A stretch of DNA of 64,000 nt, taken from NCBI GenBank assembly GCA_944548615.1, contig OX155954.1, positions 1,345,335-1,409,334 of the forward strand, given 5' to 3'. Source of the stretch: Micropterix aruncella (lineage: Eukaryota > Arthropoda > Insecta > Lepidoptera > Micropterigidae). Position numbers and translations under genes: made by a program. This document shows, piece after piece, positions 47,110 through 58,589 of the stretch. The notes under the pieces are model-generated. The model saw only the letters and a program-made list of their open reading frames with translations, made no database searches and was not told the origin of the DNA. Numbering within the stretch: position 1 is the stretch's first letter; each line of letters starts with the position of its first letter.

Positions 47110-47950
47110 ATTTTATTTTATTAGGTTTTTTTATGATGGATATTTTTAAATATTATTTGCAGGCTGACTTAGACTAAGAGACATATTAACATATCATTGC
47201 CTTAGTTTTTAGGTTGATGACTAATGTTTACCTACCTCGTTTATTATTATTAGTTATTTTGTTATATTTGCAGAAAATGGTTTAAACTGTCATCAATGGA
47301 CATTAATTATTGCGGAATGAACATTATTTGTGTAATGAACATTATTGCATGGCGTCGTATCTGATGACCATTTTTATGTTTACTTCTAACAACCTAACTT
47401 ACTTTTAAAATTATGTAATGTGACGTATGCACAAGCCATTGTTTATGGGCCACTCGATCCCGTGTGGCACTACGGGCAAAGAACGCCCAGGTCCGCGATA
47501 AATTTGAATTGAATTACCGCTGTAATATAACAGGTATAGGTCGCGTAAACGAATTCGGACCCGTAATCAGTCGGGAGGACGGAGGTATCCTGAAGGTTAA
47601 TTCCAGACGTAGATATCCTACTAAAACTGGTAAGTAGGGGGCGAGGCTGCTCGCCCTTCGGGTACCGTCGGTCTCTAACGGGCTGCTGGCGAGCTAGACA
47701 GTAGATTGTCTTTGTCTCTAAGTCTTCTACGCTCATCCCACGGCTGAAAGAATGATTACATATCGCTATACAAGCCTGGGGTGACGGGTTCGCCCGTTGT
47801 AGTCGACACCGCTTTACTGTTTTTTTGGTACGTTTGCCTTAGTCCGAGCCTAGGCCTAGTTAGGCGGCGGTGATTTGAAGAAATGCTCGGCTGCGGTGCT
47901 GTTTATTTCGATACTGTTTACAATTAAGCCTATAATATTGCTAATGTAGT
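47110..47950. repeat. Dispersed repeat Z interrupted by a GC-rich retroposon
   Basis: 47110-47450 (GCAGGCTGACTTAGACT, ATATCATTGCCTTAGTTTTT) and 47832-47945 (GCCTAGGCCTAGTTAGGCGG) match consecutive parts of 58160-58500. The GC-rich copy at 47455-47830 therefore inserted into Z here. Confidence 0.6.
47455..47830 (+). repeat. GC-rich retroposon-like repeat, copy 3 (5'-truncated)
   Basis: Starts at the CCACTCGATCCCG block and ends GGGTGACGGGTTCGCCCGTT-GTAGTCGACACCGC. Confidence 0.7.
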
Positions 47951-48148
47951 TATAAATAAATAGATATAAATTCTTTATCGCACTTTTATGAAAAAAACAT
48001 ACAACAAGCGGACATATTGCCTAAAGTACAATCTTTTACAGCCAACCTTCGTGGAAGTGAAAGAATTTAGGTGCCAGTAGAGTAAAATAAACAAAACAAA
48101 CTTATACATAACAAAAAAAACAAATAACATAAATGTCAATAAAAAAAT

Positions 48149-48722
48149 ACTTGTGGCACTCGGGGACTGCCGCGGTAAAGCTATTGCATAGCATTTTTAA
48201 CAACTTATGCAATTATAGTTATTTATTTATTTTATTTTTTCTGATATCAGATAACTGCGCTCTATCGGAAAACGTTGAAATTATTCCGAATCATTTGCGG
48301 CTGCGGAAGCAAATGATTCGGAATAATTTAAACGTCGCGCACGAATTTTTTATTCGATAAAGCAAAAAAAACGGATTATTCGAAAAAAATCGTAGATAAA
48401 AAGATAGATAATTAAATTATCTTTAAAATGGTGCAGGTTTCATAATAATACGCCAGATAGTATTTGCGTAGTAGTCGTTTTTGTGTTCGGGTATACCTAA
48501 TTTCACAAATTAATTACACTATGTAATATAAACAAAATCTAAAATATTCAAGGCTGAGAATATTAGGAAAATGTTCTTATTTAACATATATTTTTTTCGA
48601 ATCGTAAGCAGTACTCGTTTAGACGTAATTATCAGTTTAAAATCATTAATTTTCGTTAAGAAATTTCTTCATTCGGTCGCCGTGCTGGCCAGGCCCGCGA
48701 TAAAAGCTATGCAATAGCTTAA
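48149..48722 (+). mobile_element. HINE/helentron-like element, copy 7
   Basis: Complete ends, but the 3' arm of the central palindrome has lost TTCCGATAGAGCGC (AAACGTCGCGCACG at 48331). Confidence 0.77.
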
Positions 48723-48744
48723 AAATATACAATTCTTAAGAATA

Positions 48745-48960
48745 TTTGTAAGGAGGGGAGGATAGGATTGGATGAGACGTATGATAACTGGGAATTTAGG
48801 GACATGAGCTTTTCAGAGACACTTGAAAAGTGGAAACCGTTGGTGCGTTTCTGATATTTGACGGGAGCTATTCCTTAGTCTAGCTGCATGAACGGTGAAG
48901 AAATATGTAAAAAACGAAGAATTATGAATGAGAATCGAAATTTTACTAATGTAATATGTA
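48745..48960 (-). pseudogene. LINE ORF2 C-terminal relic
   Basis: The complement reads FFTVHAARLRNSSRQI then HQRFPLFKCL*KAHVPKFP. This follows the FF..R.ARLWNSLP...FK..LK.H pattern ending Jockey/CR1-type ORF2, with a stop in the middle. Confidence 0.55.
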
Positions 48961-49029
48961 ACTGCTAATGTAATAACGTACTGAAGTTAATAATATTGTG
49001 ATTTTCTTTAATTAAATAAATAAAATAAT

Positions 49030-49090
49030 TATATATGATGGATCCGATTCAGGTCGGTGAATTCCATGGCAGCTTCATTTGTATTTATTT
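49030..49090 (+). repeat. Extreme 3' end of the REL-type LINE family
   Basis: GGTCGGTGAATTCCATGGCA then GCTTCATTTGTATTTATT, as at 27955-28000. Confidence 0.6.
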
Positions 49091-49339
49091 ATTAATTATT
49101 TTTAAGGTAAGTTTTGCAGTTTAATGTTGTAATTAAATTAAAAAAGACGGACAGAAAGTATGCTCCGTTTGTATGCTTTGGTACGGAATCCTATTTATGA
49201 TTTATTTATTTATGTATTTTATTTATTTATTTATTGAAAAAAAATATAAAGAACTTATTTTTACAATGATTTTGTGTCACTAGGCAGTGCCTGTTCTAAG
49301 GAAAACACCAACTTTATATGATAATATTTTTTTTTTAAA

Positions 49340-49954
49340 TACGTGTGGCACATGGGGACTGCCGCGGTTATATTATTATAATTATATTTAATATTTATTT
49401 TATATCATATATTTACGAAATTATAATTATTTATTTATTTTATTTATTTTATTTTTTCTGATATCAGATAACTGCGCTCTATCGGAAAACGTTGAAATTA
49501 TTCCGAATCATTTGCGGCTGCGGTAGCAAAAGATTCGGAATAATTTAAACGTCTTCCGATAGAGCACCGCGCACGAATTTTTTATTCGATAAAGCAAGAA
49601 AAACGGATTATTCGAAAAAAAATCGTAGATGAAAAGATAGATAATAATTAAATTATCTTTAAAATGGTGAAGGTTTCATAATAATACGCCAGATAATATT
49701 TGCGTAGTAGTCGTTTTTGTGTTCGGTTAGACCTAATTTCACAAATTAATTACACTATCTAATATAAACAAAATCTAAAATATTCAAAGGTAACAATATT
49801 AGGAAAATGTTCTTGTTTAACATATATTTTTTTTCGAATCGTAAGCAGTACTCGTTTAGACGTAATTATCAGTTTAAAAACATTAATTTTCGTTAAGAAA
49901 TTTCTTCATTCGGTCGCCGCGCTGAGGCCCGCTATAAAAGCTATGCAATAGCTT
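49340..49954 (+). mobile_element. HINE/helentron-like element, copy 8
   Basis: TACGTGTGGCACATGGGGAC start and GCTATGCAATAGCTTAA end. The internal left GCTATTGCATAGC repeat has been replaced by TATATTATTATA sequence, so one of the two inverted repeats is lost. Confidence 0.72.
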
Positions 49955-50389
49955 AAAAGTAAAAAAATAAAGTTTTATGAAATAGATGGTAAGAAATTGT
50001 TATAGTAAATTTACAAATAAATATATTTTAAAAAAATACGCAAAATAATCATTCAAAAATCTAAACAATCATTAAATAATAAAAGTAGTAAAAATAATTA
50101 TAAAATAAACGGAAATACAAAATATTGATGGCGACTTCCTTTTGTTTCTCCACTGACTTTGTTGAGTCGACTATGTATGTCGACTATGTATGACTAAAAG
50201 ACCGGAGTTATTAATGAACGACGCGTCGGTAGTCGACCCTCCCGATTCCGGGAGTACTCCTGGACGAAGTGAGTCAGGGGAGCAGGACAACGAGTTCCGC
50301 CGTGTATTTATATTTTTGCGCCTATTTTGGGAAAGTCGACGCGCCGCTGGGGGGCGACGACCATTTCATTCCATTTCACGAGCTGAACA

Positions 50390-50516
50390 CGAGTGGTTCA
50401 AGAACACTGTTGTAGAACACGGTGTTCGCTTTTTATGAACGTCTAAAAAAGTAATTACTGTGAATCAGTGATAATAAGAAATATAAGTGGTTTTATACTA
50501 GGATTTTGTGAATCAG
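50390..50516 (+). promoter_or_regulatory. Candidate 5' untranslated exon of the MARVEL-type gene
   Basis: A good donor, AATCAG|GTAATA, at 50517 lies upstream of the first coding exon, whose acceptor (51338-51339) is 16 bases before the ATG. Something must be spliced to that acceptor, and this is the best candidate on the + strand. The transcription start cannot be placed; the exon start given is a guess. Confidence 0.35.
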
Positions 50517-50594
50517 GTAATAACTATTTTTTATTACGAAATCTTCATGTTTTTCTATATGAATAGAGATCGATTGTTCTTCTTTTTACACGAC

Positions 50595-50975
50595 TGCCCA
50601 ACAAAAAAGGAGTGTAATATATTCAGGGTTCATCTATGTATGTTTTCCCTTTCTTTGTTCCACCATATCGTCTAAACGCTTGAACCAATTTAGAAGTGTG
50701 TTGTATTATTAAAATCGTTATGTCATCCCGAGTATCATACGACACATTAACTGTCTAAATATCAAGTAAGTAGTTGTCTAAATGTCCAAATGCCTACATG
50801 TCAATAAATTAACATAAATATGTCGTGTTTAGTGTCAAATGAAATGTCTGATTGAGTACCTTCCAGAAGTATATATATAGACAAATACATAACCCACAAA
50901 AAAAAATCATTAAAGAAATAGTAAAAGTAACTATAAATACAATAGTTCACTTTCTGTAACGGCAGACGTGTTTTT
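50595..50975 (-). repeat. Repeat family X, copy 4, in the first intron
   Basis: Starts TGCCCAACAAAAAAGGAGTG and ends near CAGACGTGTTTTTT; orientation opposite to the gene. Confidence 0.75.
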
Positions 50976-51355
50976 TTATTATTTTTTATGTATTTACTTG
51001 CAATTACTATGCAATCTTTGATTCAATCAATCGATGATTAGACGTAGATACTTGAAATTGTGTATACAGATGCCTTGCTAGGCCGAAATCATATTGATTT
51101 TTTTTCGTTGGAATATCTCTCATACAAGCTATACTAATATTATTAAAATTCCGTCATACAACATAATCAAATATTACCGGGGTCTATACAATACAATACA
51201 ATCAACTACTCAAGTAGATAGGCATTCCTACACTTGGATGCGTCACAAAATTAAATGCTAAAAATTTCATATTTAAAAACATAACTATCGACTAAAGATA
51301 ACTAACATAACTAAATAATCGGAAAATGATTACTTTCAGGGTTCTGTTATTCGGA

Positions 51356-54300
51356 ATGGGATCCAGAGGACCAGCGATCATGAGGATGCCAGCAGGAAAT
51401 TCAGGAGGACCTGGTTTTAAATGCTGCTGCTGTATATGCTGCTCTTGTATAAATTTAGACGTCCTCACGACACAGCATGGACTCATTAAAATTACTGAAG
51501 CGGTATGTGTCTTATATAGTAGGTATAGGGGGAATACGAGTATGCGAGCATTTTTTATTGATCTTCGATATTATTGATCGACAATCTTTACAATCAACAT
51601 CATGTGCTCTTTAGGAGCGTTGAAGTATTACGTAAGCATGTTTAGAAGGGGGGGGGGGGGGAAGGAGGGAGGAAAGCATTTATATATTTATGCTTACATT
51701 TGGAGGAAGGGGAATGGGCTGGTTGAACCATGCTTAATATTTTTACTTTACCAATCGGCACTAAAGTTCAAAGAATTGAATTTCTGTTTGTCCACAACAA
51801 ATTGTTTTTAACGGTTCCAGACAGAATGGGCCTGATGGCCTGTCTGTGGGTCCCATCCGATAACCTCCTCGAAGAGGGACTAACCTGGAGCGCCGCTGTG
51901 AACTCTGCCTGCGGCTGTAACTACAGTCGCGGACGGTTGCGTTCGAGGGTTACGATCCGGAGTAATACCTCGGGCGGAACTAAGTGGTTTGCGTACCTTG
52001 CGGCGTTTGCCGATTGACAGTGCACCCGGATAATAACAGGGTCGACTTGACGTCATCTATCTGTGAAACGATCCGTTGACCACCCGATCCCGTGTGATAT
52101 TGACCGGCACAAGGCGCCTCGGTCCGTGATAAATTCGAACTGAATTACCGCTAATGTCAGGTAGAGGCCACGCAAGCGACCTAGAATCTGTGTCCAGACT
52201 GGAGTATGGAGAAATCCGTACAAATCTGGTAGAGGGGGCGTGACGATTGCGCGCTGGATTGAACGCCTTACTCCATGGGAGACATACTGGCACGATGTCA
52301 TCTCACCCTGGGGTGGCGGTTCAGCCAATAGTAACTGACACCCCTCAATGTTCATGACAATCGGTTATTATAAAACAAAGCAGCGAATCTGGGGGGGGGG
52401 CTTTGTTGTCAATGGAAAGACCAATTCACGGTTACAAAGTGCACAATATTGCTTGCAAACAGAAATTGCTTGAAATCGAATCTGATTCCATGGATTTCCT
52501 CTATTCTCTATCATAACCGCTGCTTCCGTAAAAAAACTTGCCTAGATTAAAAAAAAGATTGCCGTTATGAAATATCCCCTGGGCGTGCTGTCCTGAATGG
52601 CCAAGCTTAGCTATTTGAGTCGCCTTCCCCCCCGCTTTAGAAGTTTCGAATCTTGATTCCCTTTACTGCGGTAGTTAATAATCAAAGCACATAGGAAACA
52701 TTGTATGAGACTTTCTGCATAACAACAATTGCAGATAAATTTAGGGAAGCCACTGATGAACCTCCTCTCCGATACTGAATGAGAGACTTCTGATAGGTTT
52801 AGCATCATATTAAGGTTTAATCATAGTGGAGATAATGAAGAAATTTGAGGATGAGGAGTACCTAGATTTCTCACCATAAAACGACTATTTATTTATTTAT
52901 TTATTTTTAGTGACACATCTAGTAAAAAATTAATGTCATATTTGATTAAGATGTTAGCAAGAAATTGATGCGACATTATTTTTAATGACTGACACAGTCG
53001 CCTAACTAGGCCTAGGCCTGTTCTAAGGCAGACTTTTAATGACGATATTAAGTGTGCACTGTCAACTTAAACTATAGTTAGCACTTATTTTTAAATCGAC
53101 AAATATAAAACTACTAATATTTACGCATATACAAATATGGATAAATACTTATATACATCTATAGATAAAATATATATAAATATATGCACACATACACATA
53201 CATATATTTATACGAAAATAATAATAAAAACAAAATAAATAAAAATAAAAACTAAAATAATATACATATATAAATCAATTACATATTGATATAACGCTCA
53301 CTTGCTAGGTTTGTTTATGATCCACGCAAATCAACGTTACTATAGACAAATCATACCTAACAAATTATGTTCGGTTTTGTGCGGATGGAACTCACGGAAT
53401 TACATAGCTTTAGGCCGACACTTCATTTGTTTACTTTGAGCATACTTATTCAAGAGTATGATTATCACAAGTATGCTTAACAGAAGCAAATGTGTACAAT
53501 TGAAGAGCGTGCTAGTTTTACGCATACTCGCAAGCGTGTTTTTTTATGTCGGTACTTTTAATCTCATAGATTCGCAATAATTTGCAGAACAATCGTTTCT
53601 TTTTTACAGATTATCGGCGGCGTGTGCCAGAGCCTCCTGATCAACTACGGTTTATCAGAAGCTTCTGTGATAGGATCAGCTTTTCATGGCTTTCTCACTA
53701 CTGCGTCTGCGTGTCTCCTCACCACAGGTCTTCTGATCGCCTGTTACGTCCTCTCCTCAAAATCGCATAATCTAATTCGGCAATCACTATTAGTAAGTTG
53801 TATATTTTTAGGTGCTTGTAGTGACTCATGATGATGAATAATGTAACATTAAAATCAACAAATATTTCTAATTCCATGATTCAGTTGACGTAATTTAACA
53901 GGCAAAACTGTCTAATCGCCTGATAACTAAAAGCTTTCAAAGAAATAATAATTTCATTTTTAAATGAGTCTTTCATACGTTGTAATTTATCAATATATGA
54001 AAAAGAGTGTCTTTCACAATCGCAAGTATTGTGTCACACTAAAAATACCCCACTAACAGCAGATCTATCGATATATAAGCATTTAGCTATCGACATTTAT
54101 CATATTTAATCACAACGTTAGGCTCTGTTCATATCTTAAGCTAAAAAAGCTACTTATACCTCAGCATTAAATTCTATAATCTACTCCCTTCCACTTAAAC
54201 GGCTGGAGGGCGTAAAATTCAATTCAATTCAAAACAGCATTAAGGAGATGCTGATAGGCCACCCTTTCTATGATCTGACCAAAAACGAGGGCCATGACTA

Positions 54301-56991
54301 TTCAAACATTGTACCCATTTAAATGATCATTTTGTATAAGTATTCATGGATTCATTGTCTGACTATGTTGCTATTATATTAAACAGTAATTGAAGAACAG
54401 CATCTATAAAATAGCTACCTATGGATTATATTGATTTTATGATATTTTTTGACATTTTTAGATACCATTATTTAAATCTTTTTTTTTGTATTTTAGTTAT
54501 GGTTTTCTTAAATATTTTGAATATTTATTTAACCTGATTCTGTATATCTGAATATTTATATAACCTGAATTGTTAAATTCACTATTATTTTTAATTATTT
54601 TATTTAGTTATGATGCTGAACTAATTACATTTTCTATTTGTCTTTAAAATAGGTAAAATACTCAAACACTAGTATTATGCAAAAAGCCTGTAATAACTAC
54701 CTGTTACTTACAGTAGCTAGGCCAGTCAAATTAAATTTTTTAGAGGAATTAATTTCCAGCAAGCTGGAAATCGTTTTATTACCTTCATTTGTTCCTAAAT
54801 GTGTGTAATCCGAGCTTGCCCCATCCCAGAAGGTGTATTTAACTTTTGGGAGCTAAATTCCTCTTCTTTCAGTTTTTTGCTTGCAGCTCCAAAACGATAC
54901 GTCGGACGAAAAATATCAATTAGCAATTAATCTTTAATTAGTAACTATTATTAATATTAATTAATGAAGTAGGTAATAGAAACATTTAAAATTGACATGA
55001 CACTCGCACTTTCTTAGATGTCGATGGCCCTTTATCTACGAAGCTCTCAAGCTGGGGTGGTATGTCGAGCCCCTCTTCATCCGGATCATCTTCAAAGGGA
55101 CTGTCCTCGGCTATTTGTGCTGGATTGTCGTCACCCATTTCTGCTTCTACGGCGATCAGTGAGGACACATCCTCATCCTCGAATGGTGCTGATATCAATC
55201 AGGGCTTGCCGTGGCAGTTGAGGCAAATTGTTGAACATTTCATACCTACTTTCCGGCAGCTGCACCTCCCTGTATACCCCTTCGTACAACCGCAAAACAC
55301 TGTGTGGAGGATTTCAACTGGAGCTGGATTCTTGGTTTTCATGGTGGGGAGTAGGCCAAGGTCCGTCCTCTTCTAACCCCAGCTGAGAGGATTTGGTGGT
55401 AGACCCGGAGACTATGTTGGGCAGCGGCTGCGTTTGTAGAGGCCAGATTAAAAGTTAGATTTATGATAACTCGTGGTGGATTTTGTCCAAGTAGGTCTCA
55501 TTAGCCTTAGGTGAATATATATATATGATTACACGCATTTAGGATCAAATGAAGGTAAAAACGATTTCCAGCTTGCTGGAAATTAATTCCGCAAAACGCC
55601 TTTTTTCGATCTAATTTGACTGGCCTAAGCCTGTATATAACTAACCTATAGAATACTGTGACACATCCATAAGCGGTATAAACGCCAATTGAACAAGAAT
55701 ATAATGTAATCTGAATAAGCAGGCAAAAAAACTTTATTTTTGTTTTTTTCCAGGAGCCATTGTTTAATGCTGTCGCATGCTTCCTGTATCTAAGTGCCGC
55801 TTCGTATCTTGGATTTGCTGTCAATTTTTACCTGTATCCTCGATATGTACTGGTCACTATGTATGCTGCATATCCTGCTATGACAGCTGTGTATGTAAGT
55901 ATCTTTTCATTTAAAAACTAGCTTACCCTTGCCCACTTCGTTGGGCGGTAAAACTGTTTACTTGTGATGAAATTATGAGTGTGGTTCGGTTAGTACTGAG
56001 CGCTATAATTTATTTCCTGTCTGCCAAAAGAAGGGTTATATTTTTACTGCATATGTATGTATATATTTGCATGCCAATTTGACTATATTACCGTTATTTG
56101 TGAGTGTTTTCTTTTGAGTGTCTTATTTATGAGTGTCTTATCTCTTTAACCATTTATAGAGTAAAAGGGAAATTATATGCAGTAAAAGGGAAAAGTATTT
56201 TGTTTTAAACACTTGAGACCATACATTTACTTATTTTGATATGAATTTATAATTGTTGATAATATGACCAATAAACATGACGTATCGATTTAAATTATTT
56301 TTTTTATATAAAAAAACTACTTTTTGTGACTTAAATGTAAAATTTAGACATATGCTGTCACTGACTTTTTTGTATGCATTACCAAGCTCTGCAACTTTTC
56401 TTTAGAACTCAATCATATACATATCTCCATCGTTAAAGCAGCGTTCGTAAGAAACGTTTTCATTAGACCGTTTTTTCTCCGACTTACTTTGCAAATCCGA
56501 CTACCACGAAAAAGTATTTTCAATTTTCGGATTAATATATAGCCTATGACATTCACAAATAACGTGGCTTTCTATTGGTAAAAGAATTTTCAAAATCGGT
56601 TCAGTATATCCAGAGATTATATCCTACAACCTCACAAACTTTACCCCTTTATAATAATAGTATAGATAAAACATATTACGTGGGGTCGAATACACTGTAT
56701 ATTATTTTCCAATATGATCAAACTCTATAAGCTTAAACTACGTCAAATGCCATGAACAAAAAAAACCAATATATTGGGTTCGTTTTTTTTTCGTTTTAGA
56801 TTTTATAAGGTTGAAATGTATTTTGAAAAAATATGTCTTCTTAGATTTTAATTAACTGCTAAATCGAAAAATTATGCGGCATAACAGTTTACAACACAAA
56901 TTTTTGATTTCAGTATCTCGGCGTTCTGGCTGGAATCATTCATGGAGTCGACGCATATTTATCGTATAGATATTTCAAAGGCCTTAGATAG
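51356..56991 (+). CDS. MARVEL-type four-helix membrane protein, 182 aa (candidate Singles bar)
   Basis: Coding exons are 51356-51502, 53610-53792, 55754-55894 and 56914-56991. Every junction has canonical GT/AG ends (CG|GTATGT, TA|GTAAGT, AT|GTAAGT; acceptors TTTTTACAG, TTTTTTTCCAG, TTGATTTCAG) and all three introns are phase 0. The joined frame (49+61+47+25 codons) ends at TAG. The N-terminus MGSRGPAIMRMPAGNSGGPG is followed by a cysteine cluster, CCCCICCSC (23-31), a likely palmitoylation site. Four hydrophobic segments lie at about 42-62, 72-98, 112-138 and 149-176, the MARVEL layout. The TTQHGLIKITEAIIGGVCQS stretch before helix 1 is typical of that fold. Length, cysteine cluster and layout resemble insect Singles bar, a vesicle/plasma-membrane protein needed in myoblast fusion; this identity is from memory and is tentative. 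Introns hold repeats X and GC-rich copy 4, a GGCC-ended DNA transposon and a Helitron. Confidence 0.82.
51649..51661. repeat. G run in the second intron
   Basis: About 13 consecutive G. Similar long G/C runs are at 10278-10292 and 26244-26258. Confidence 0.85.
51820..52360 (+). repeat. GC-rich retroposon-like repeat, copy 4, in intron 2
   Basis: Aligns through GACCACCCGATCCCGTGT, GGTCCGTGATAAATTCG, CGCAAGCGACCT and the GGGGTGGCGGTTCAGCC end. More diverged than the other copies. Confidence 0.6.
52361..53609. other. Rest of intron 2 of the MARVEL-type gene
   Basis: AT-rich with (ATTT)n at 52885-52908 and a minor dispersed repeat at 52980-53040 (CCTAACTAGGCCTAGGCCTG). No coding exon seen. Confidence 0.45.
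54720..55625. mobile_element. DNA transposon with GGCCAGTCAAATTA ends, in intron 3
   Basis: The left GGCCAGTCAAATTA pairs with the right TAATTTGACTGGCC (one change within a few bases), each next to TA. The inverted repeat continues for ~110 bp with the internal GGAATTAATTTCCAGCAAGC-TGGAAATCG shared by both arms. It holds a degenerate - strand coding region. Confidence 0.75.
54989..55370 (-). pseudogene. Cysteine-rich C-terminal remnant of a transposon protein
   Basis: In one - strand frame: GLLPTMKTKNPAPVEILHTV, then CGCTKGYTGRCSCRKVGMKC and STICLNCHG, a stop (TGA, about 55199-55201), and an acidic stretch ending DKGPSTSKKVRVSCQF. The CxC..C.C..C...C..C pattern after a PAPVEIL motif is one I recall from the ends of many arthropod transposon-encoded proteins; the family name is uncertain. 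It sits between terminal inverted repeats. Confidence 0.5.
55918..56666 (-). mobile_element. Non-autonomous Helitron in intron 4
   Basis: On the - strand it starts A|TCTATACTATTATTATAAAG and ends CCGCCC...GGGCAAGG...GCTAG|T with a hairpin before CTAG. It is 749 bp and inserts only 24 bp after the exon 3 donor. It shares its first ~350 bases with the element at 63198. Confidence 0.75.
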
Positions 56992-57026
56992 TGTGTAATA
57001 TTATACGCCACTATAGTAGATAATTT

Positions 57027-57694
57027 GCTCGATTGAGTTTCTTCTTGAACTAAAATTGTAAAATAGTTCATTTGAACGAGACAGAGCAAGCAGTAGGTAC
57101 CTACGTCAGAGCGGACTGCGAAATGAACGGTTGTCACTTTTACGCAATTAAACTACCCACCGAAGGTAAAACAGCTCAATCAAAGACCGCACCAAATGTG
57201 TTCAAACTTATTCGGGCGTCTTAAGGTTCGACAGGTAATTTAGGTGCGGGAAAATCGACGATAGTTCATTTTATATTTCACTAGCTGCGCCCAGCGGTTT
57301 CACCCGCGTGGTGATGGAAAATTGTGATAATACTACTAATAGAAACATATATATGCATTATATACGTGTAACTCCAACGGTTTTTGCGGTGCACGTCAGA
57401 TTAGCTCGCAGATGGCAGATTTTTTTCCTACTTACTTGACACTTATCGTTATATTTTTGATAATTCACACTATATCTTTATAAATTATAGCCTATGTGTT
57501 ATTCTGATGTGTAAGGCTATTGTAAAGTTTCATCAAAATCCATTCGGCAGTTTTGCGTGAAAGAGTAACAAACATCCATACATACATTATTACTAATTTC
57601 GCATTTACAATAGTAGTAGGATTCTAGCATATTGCTCTGTCTCGTTCGGTTGAACTAAGTTCCAATTTTAGTTCACGAAGAAACGCAATCGAGC
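57027..57694. mobile_element. MITE with CTCGATTG ends, split by a Helitron
   Basis: The left arm GCTCGATTGAGTTTCTTCTT pairs with the right AAGAAACGCAATCGAG. The inner GTTCATTTGAACGAGACAGAGCAA also pairs with TTGCTCTGTCTCGTTCGGTTGAAC. It lies just after the MARVEL gene stop codon, so it may be in its 3' UTR. Confidence 0.7.
57281..57621 (-). mobile_element. Non-autonomous Helitron nested in the MITE
   Basis: Same family as 45593-45895: CTAGCTGCGCCCAGCGGTTT at its left and TAGTAGGA at its right, between A and T. Internally somewhat deleted. Confidence 0.75.
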
Positions 57695-58150
57695 CCAATA
57701 TCATGCTAAAAATAAATTTATTAATTCTTGTATTTCGCTGATTGCAAACCACCCGTTCGTTTATACAGGTGCTTCGTTAATTATTCAATTCTGGCGAATG
57801 ACCCTTAATATTATAAAATTTCATATTTATAAGTAAAGACTATAATAAACATTGTGCAACCCTAAATTTAAAAACATGTTTTGATTTACAGAATATCATA
57901 TAAGATGAATAATGTGATGATTTAATTATTTTACGTTTATTATATGCATGTAATATTTGGTTATTTAATTATATGTCCACATAGCAATTATTTGAGTAAA
58001 ATGTCGTGCTAGTCATATGTCGTATATCATTAAAATAATATTAAGTATACATATCAAAAAACCAATAGTATTGCTGAAATCTAAAATAAAGTATCTTATT
58101 TAAGCCTTTTTTCTGTTCCTTATCCTTTTTGGCAGTTCATGTACGTATAT
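57695..58150. other. No gene recognised
   Basis: AT-rich, with AATAAA at about 57714, 57844 and 58086 that could serve as polyadenylation signals for the MARVEL-type gene. Confidence 0.35.
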
Positions 58151-58154
58151 ATGA

Positions 58155-58585
58155 TATATGTATTTTCCTATCTATTTATTTTATGATACGTATTTTTAAA
58201 ATATTATTCGCAGACTGACTTAGACTGTCAGACACATTGACATATCAATGACCTAGTTTTTAAATTAATGAATAATTTGTACCTACGGTGTTTGTAATGG
58301 TAATCCATGACTTATTTTTTTAAATGATTAGATACTTTATTTATTTTTTTAATTACGAAGTTTGAAGTATGCACAAGAATTTGTTTACTTGGTATTGTCT
58401 TAGTATGGCCATTGATTTTATTATAAAATCAATGGTATGGCCTAGGCCTAGTTAAGCGGCGTTGATCTGAAGAAATACTGGGCGGCGGTACTCTCTTTTT
58501 TGTTACTATTTAGAATAGAGCCTCTAGTAATAATGTAATAATGTACTGCAATTTGTTTTTTTTTTTTTCGTAATCCCTACCATAT
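58155..58585. repeat. Dispersed repeat Z, uninterrupted copy
   Basis: Matches 47110-47450 plus 47832-47945 consecutively, apart from an AATCAATGG/CCATTGATT hairpin near 58405-58435. Confidence 0.55.
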
Positions 58586-58589
58586 GGTT

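Noticed and set aside
50190..50438. 82-aa + strand frame upstream of the MARVEL-type gene
   Set aside because: It ends before the donor at 50517 and is not in frame with the first coding exon; possibly upstream or untranslated sequence.
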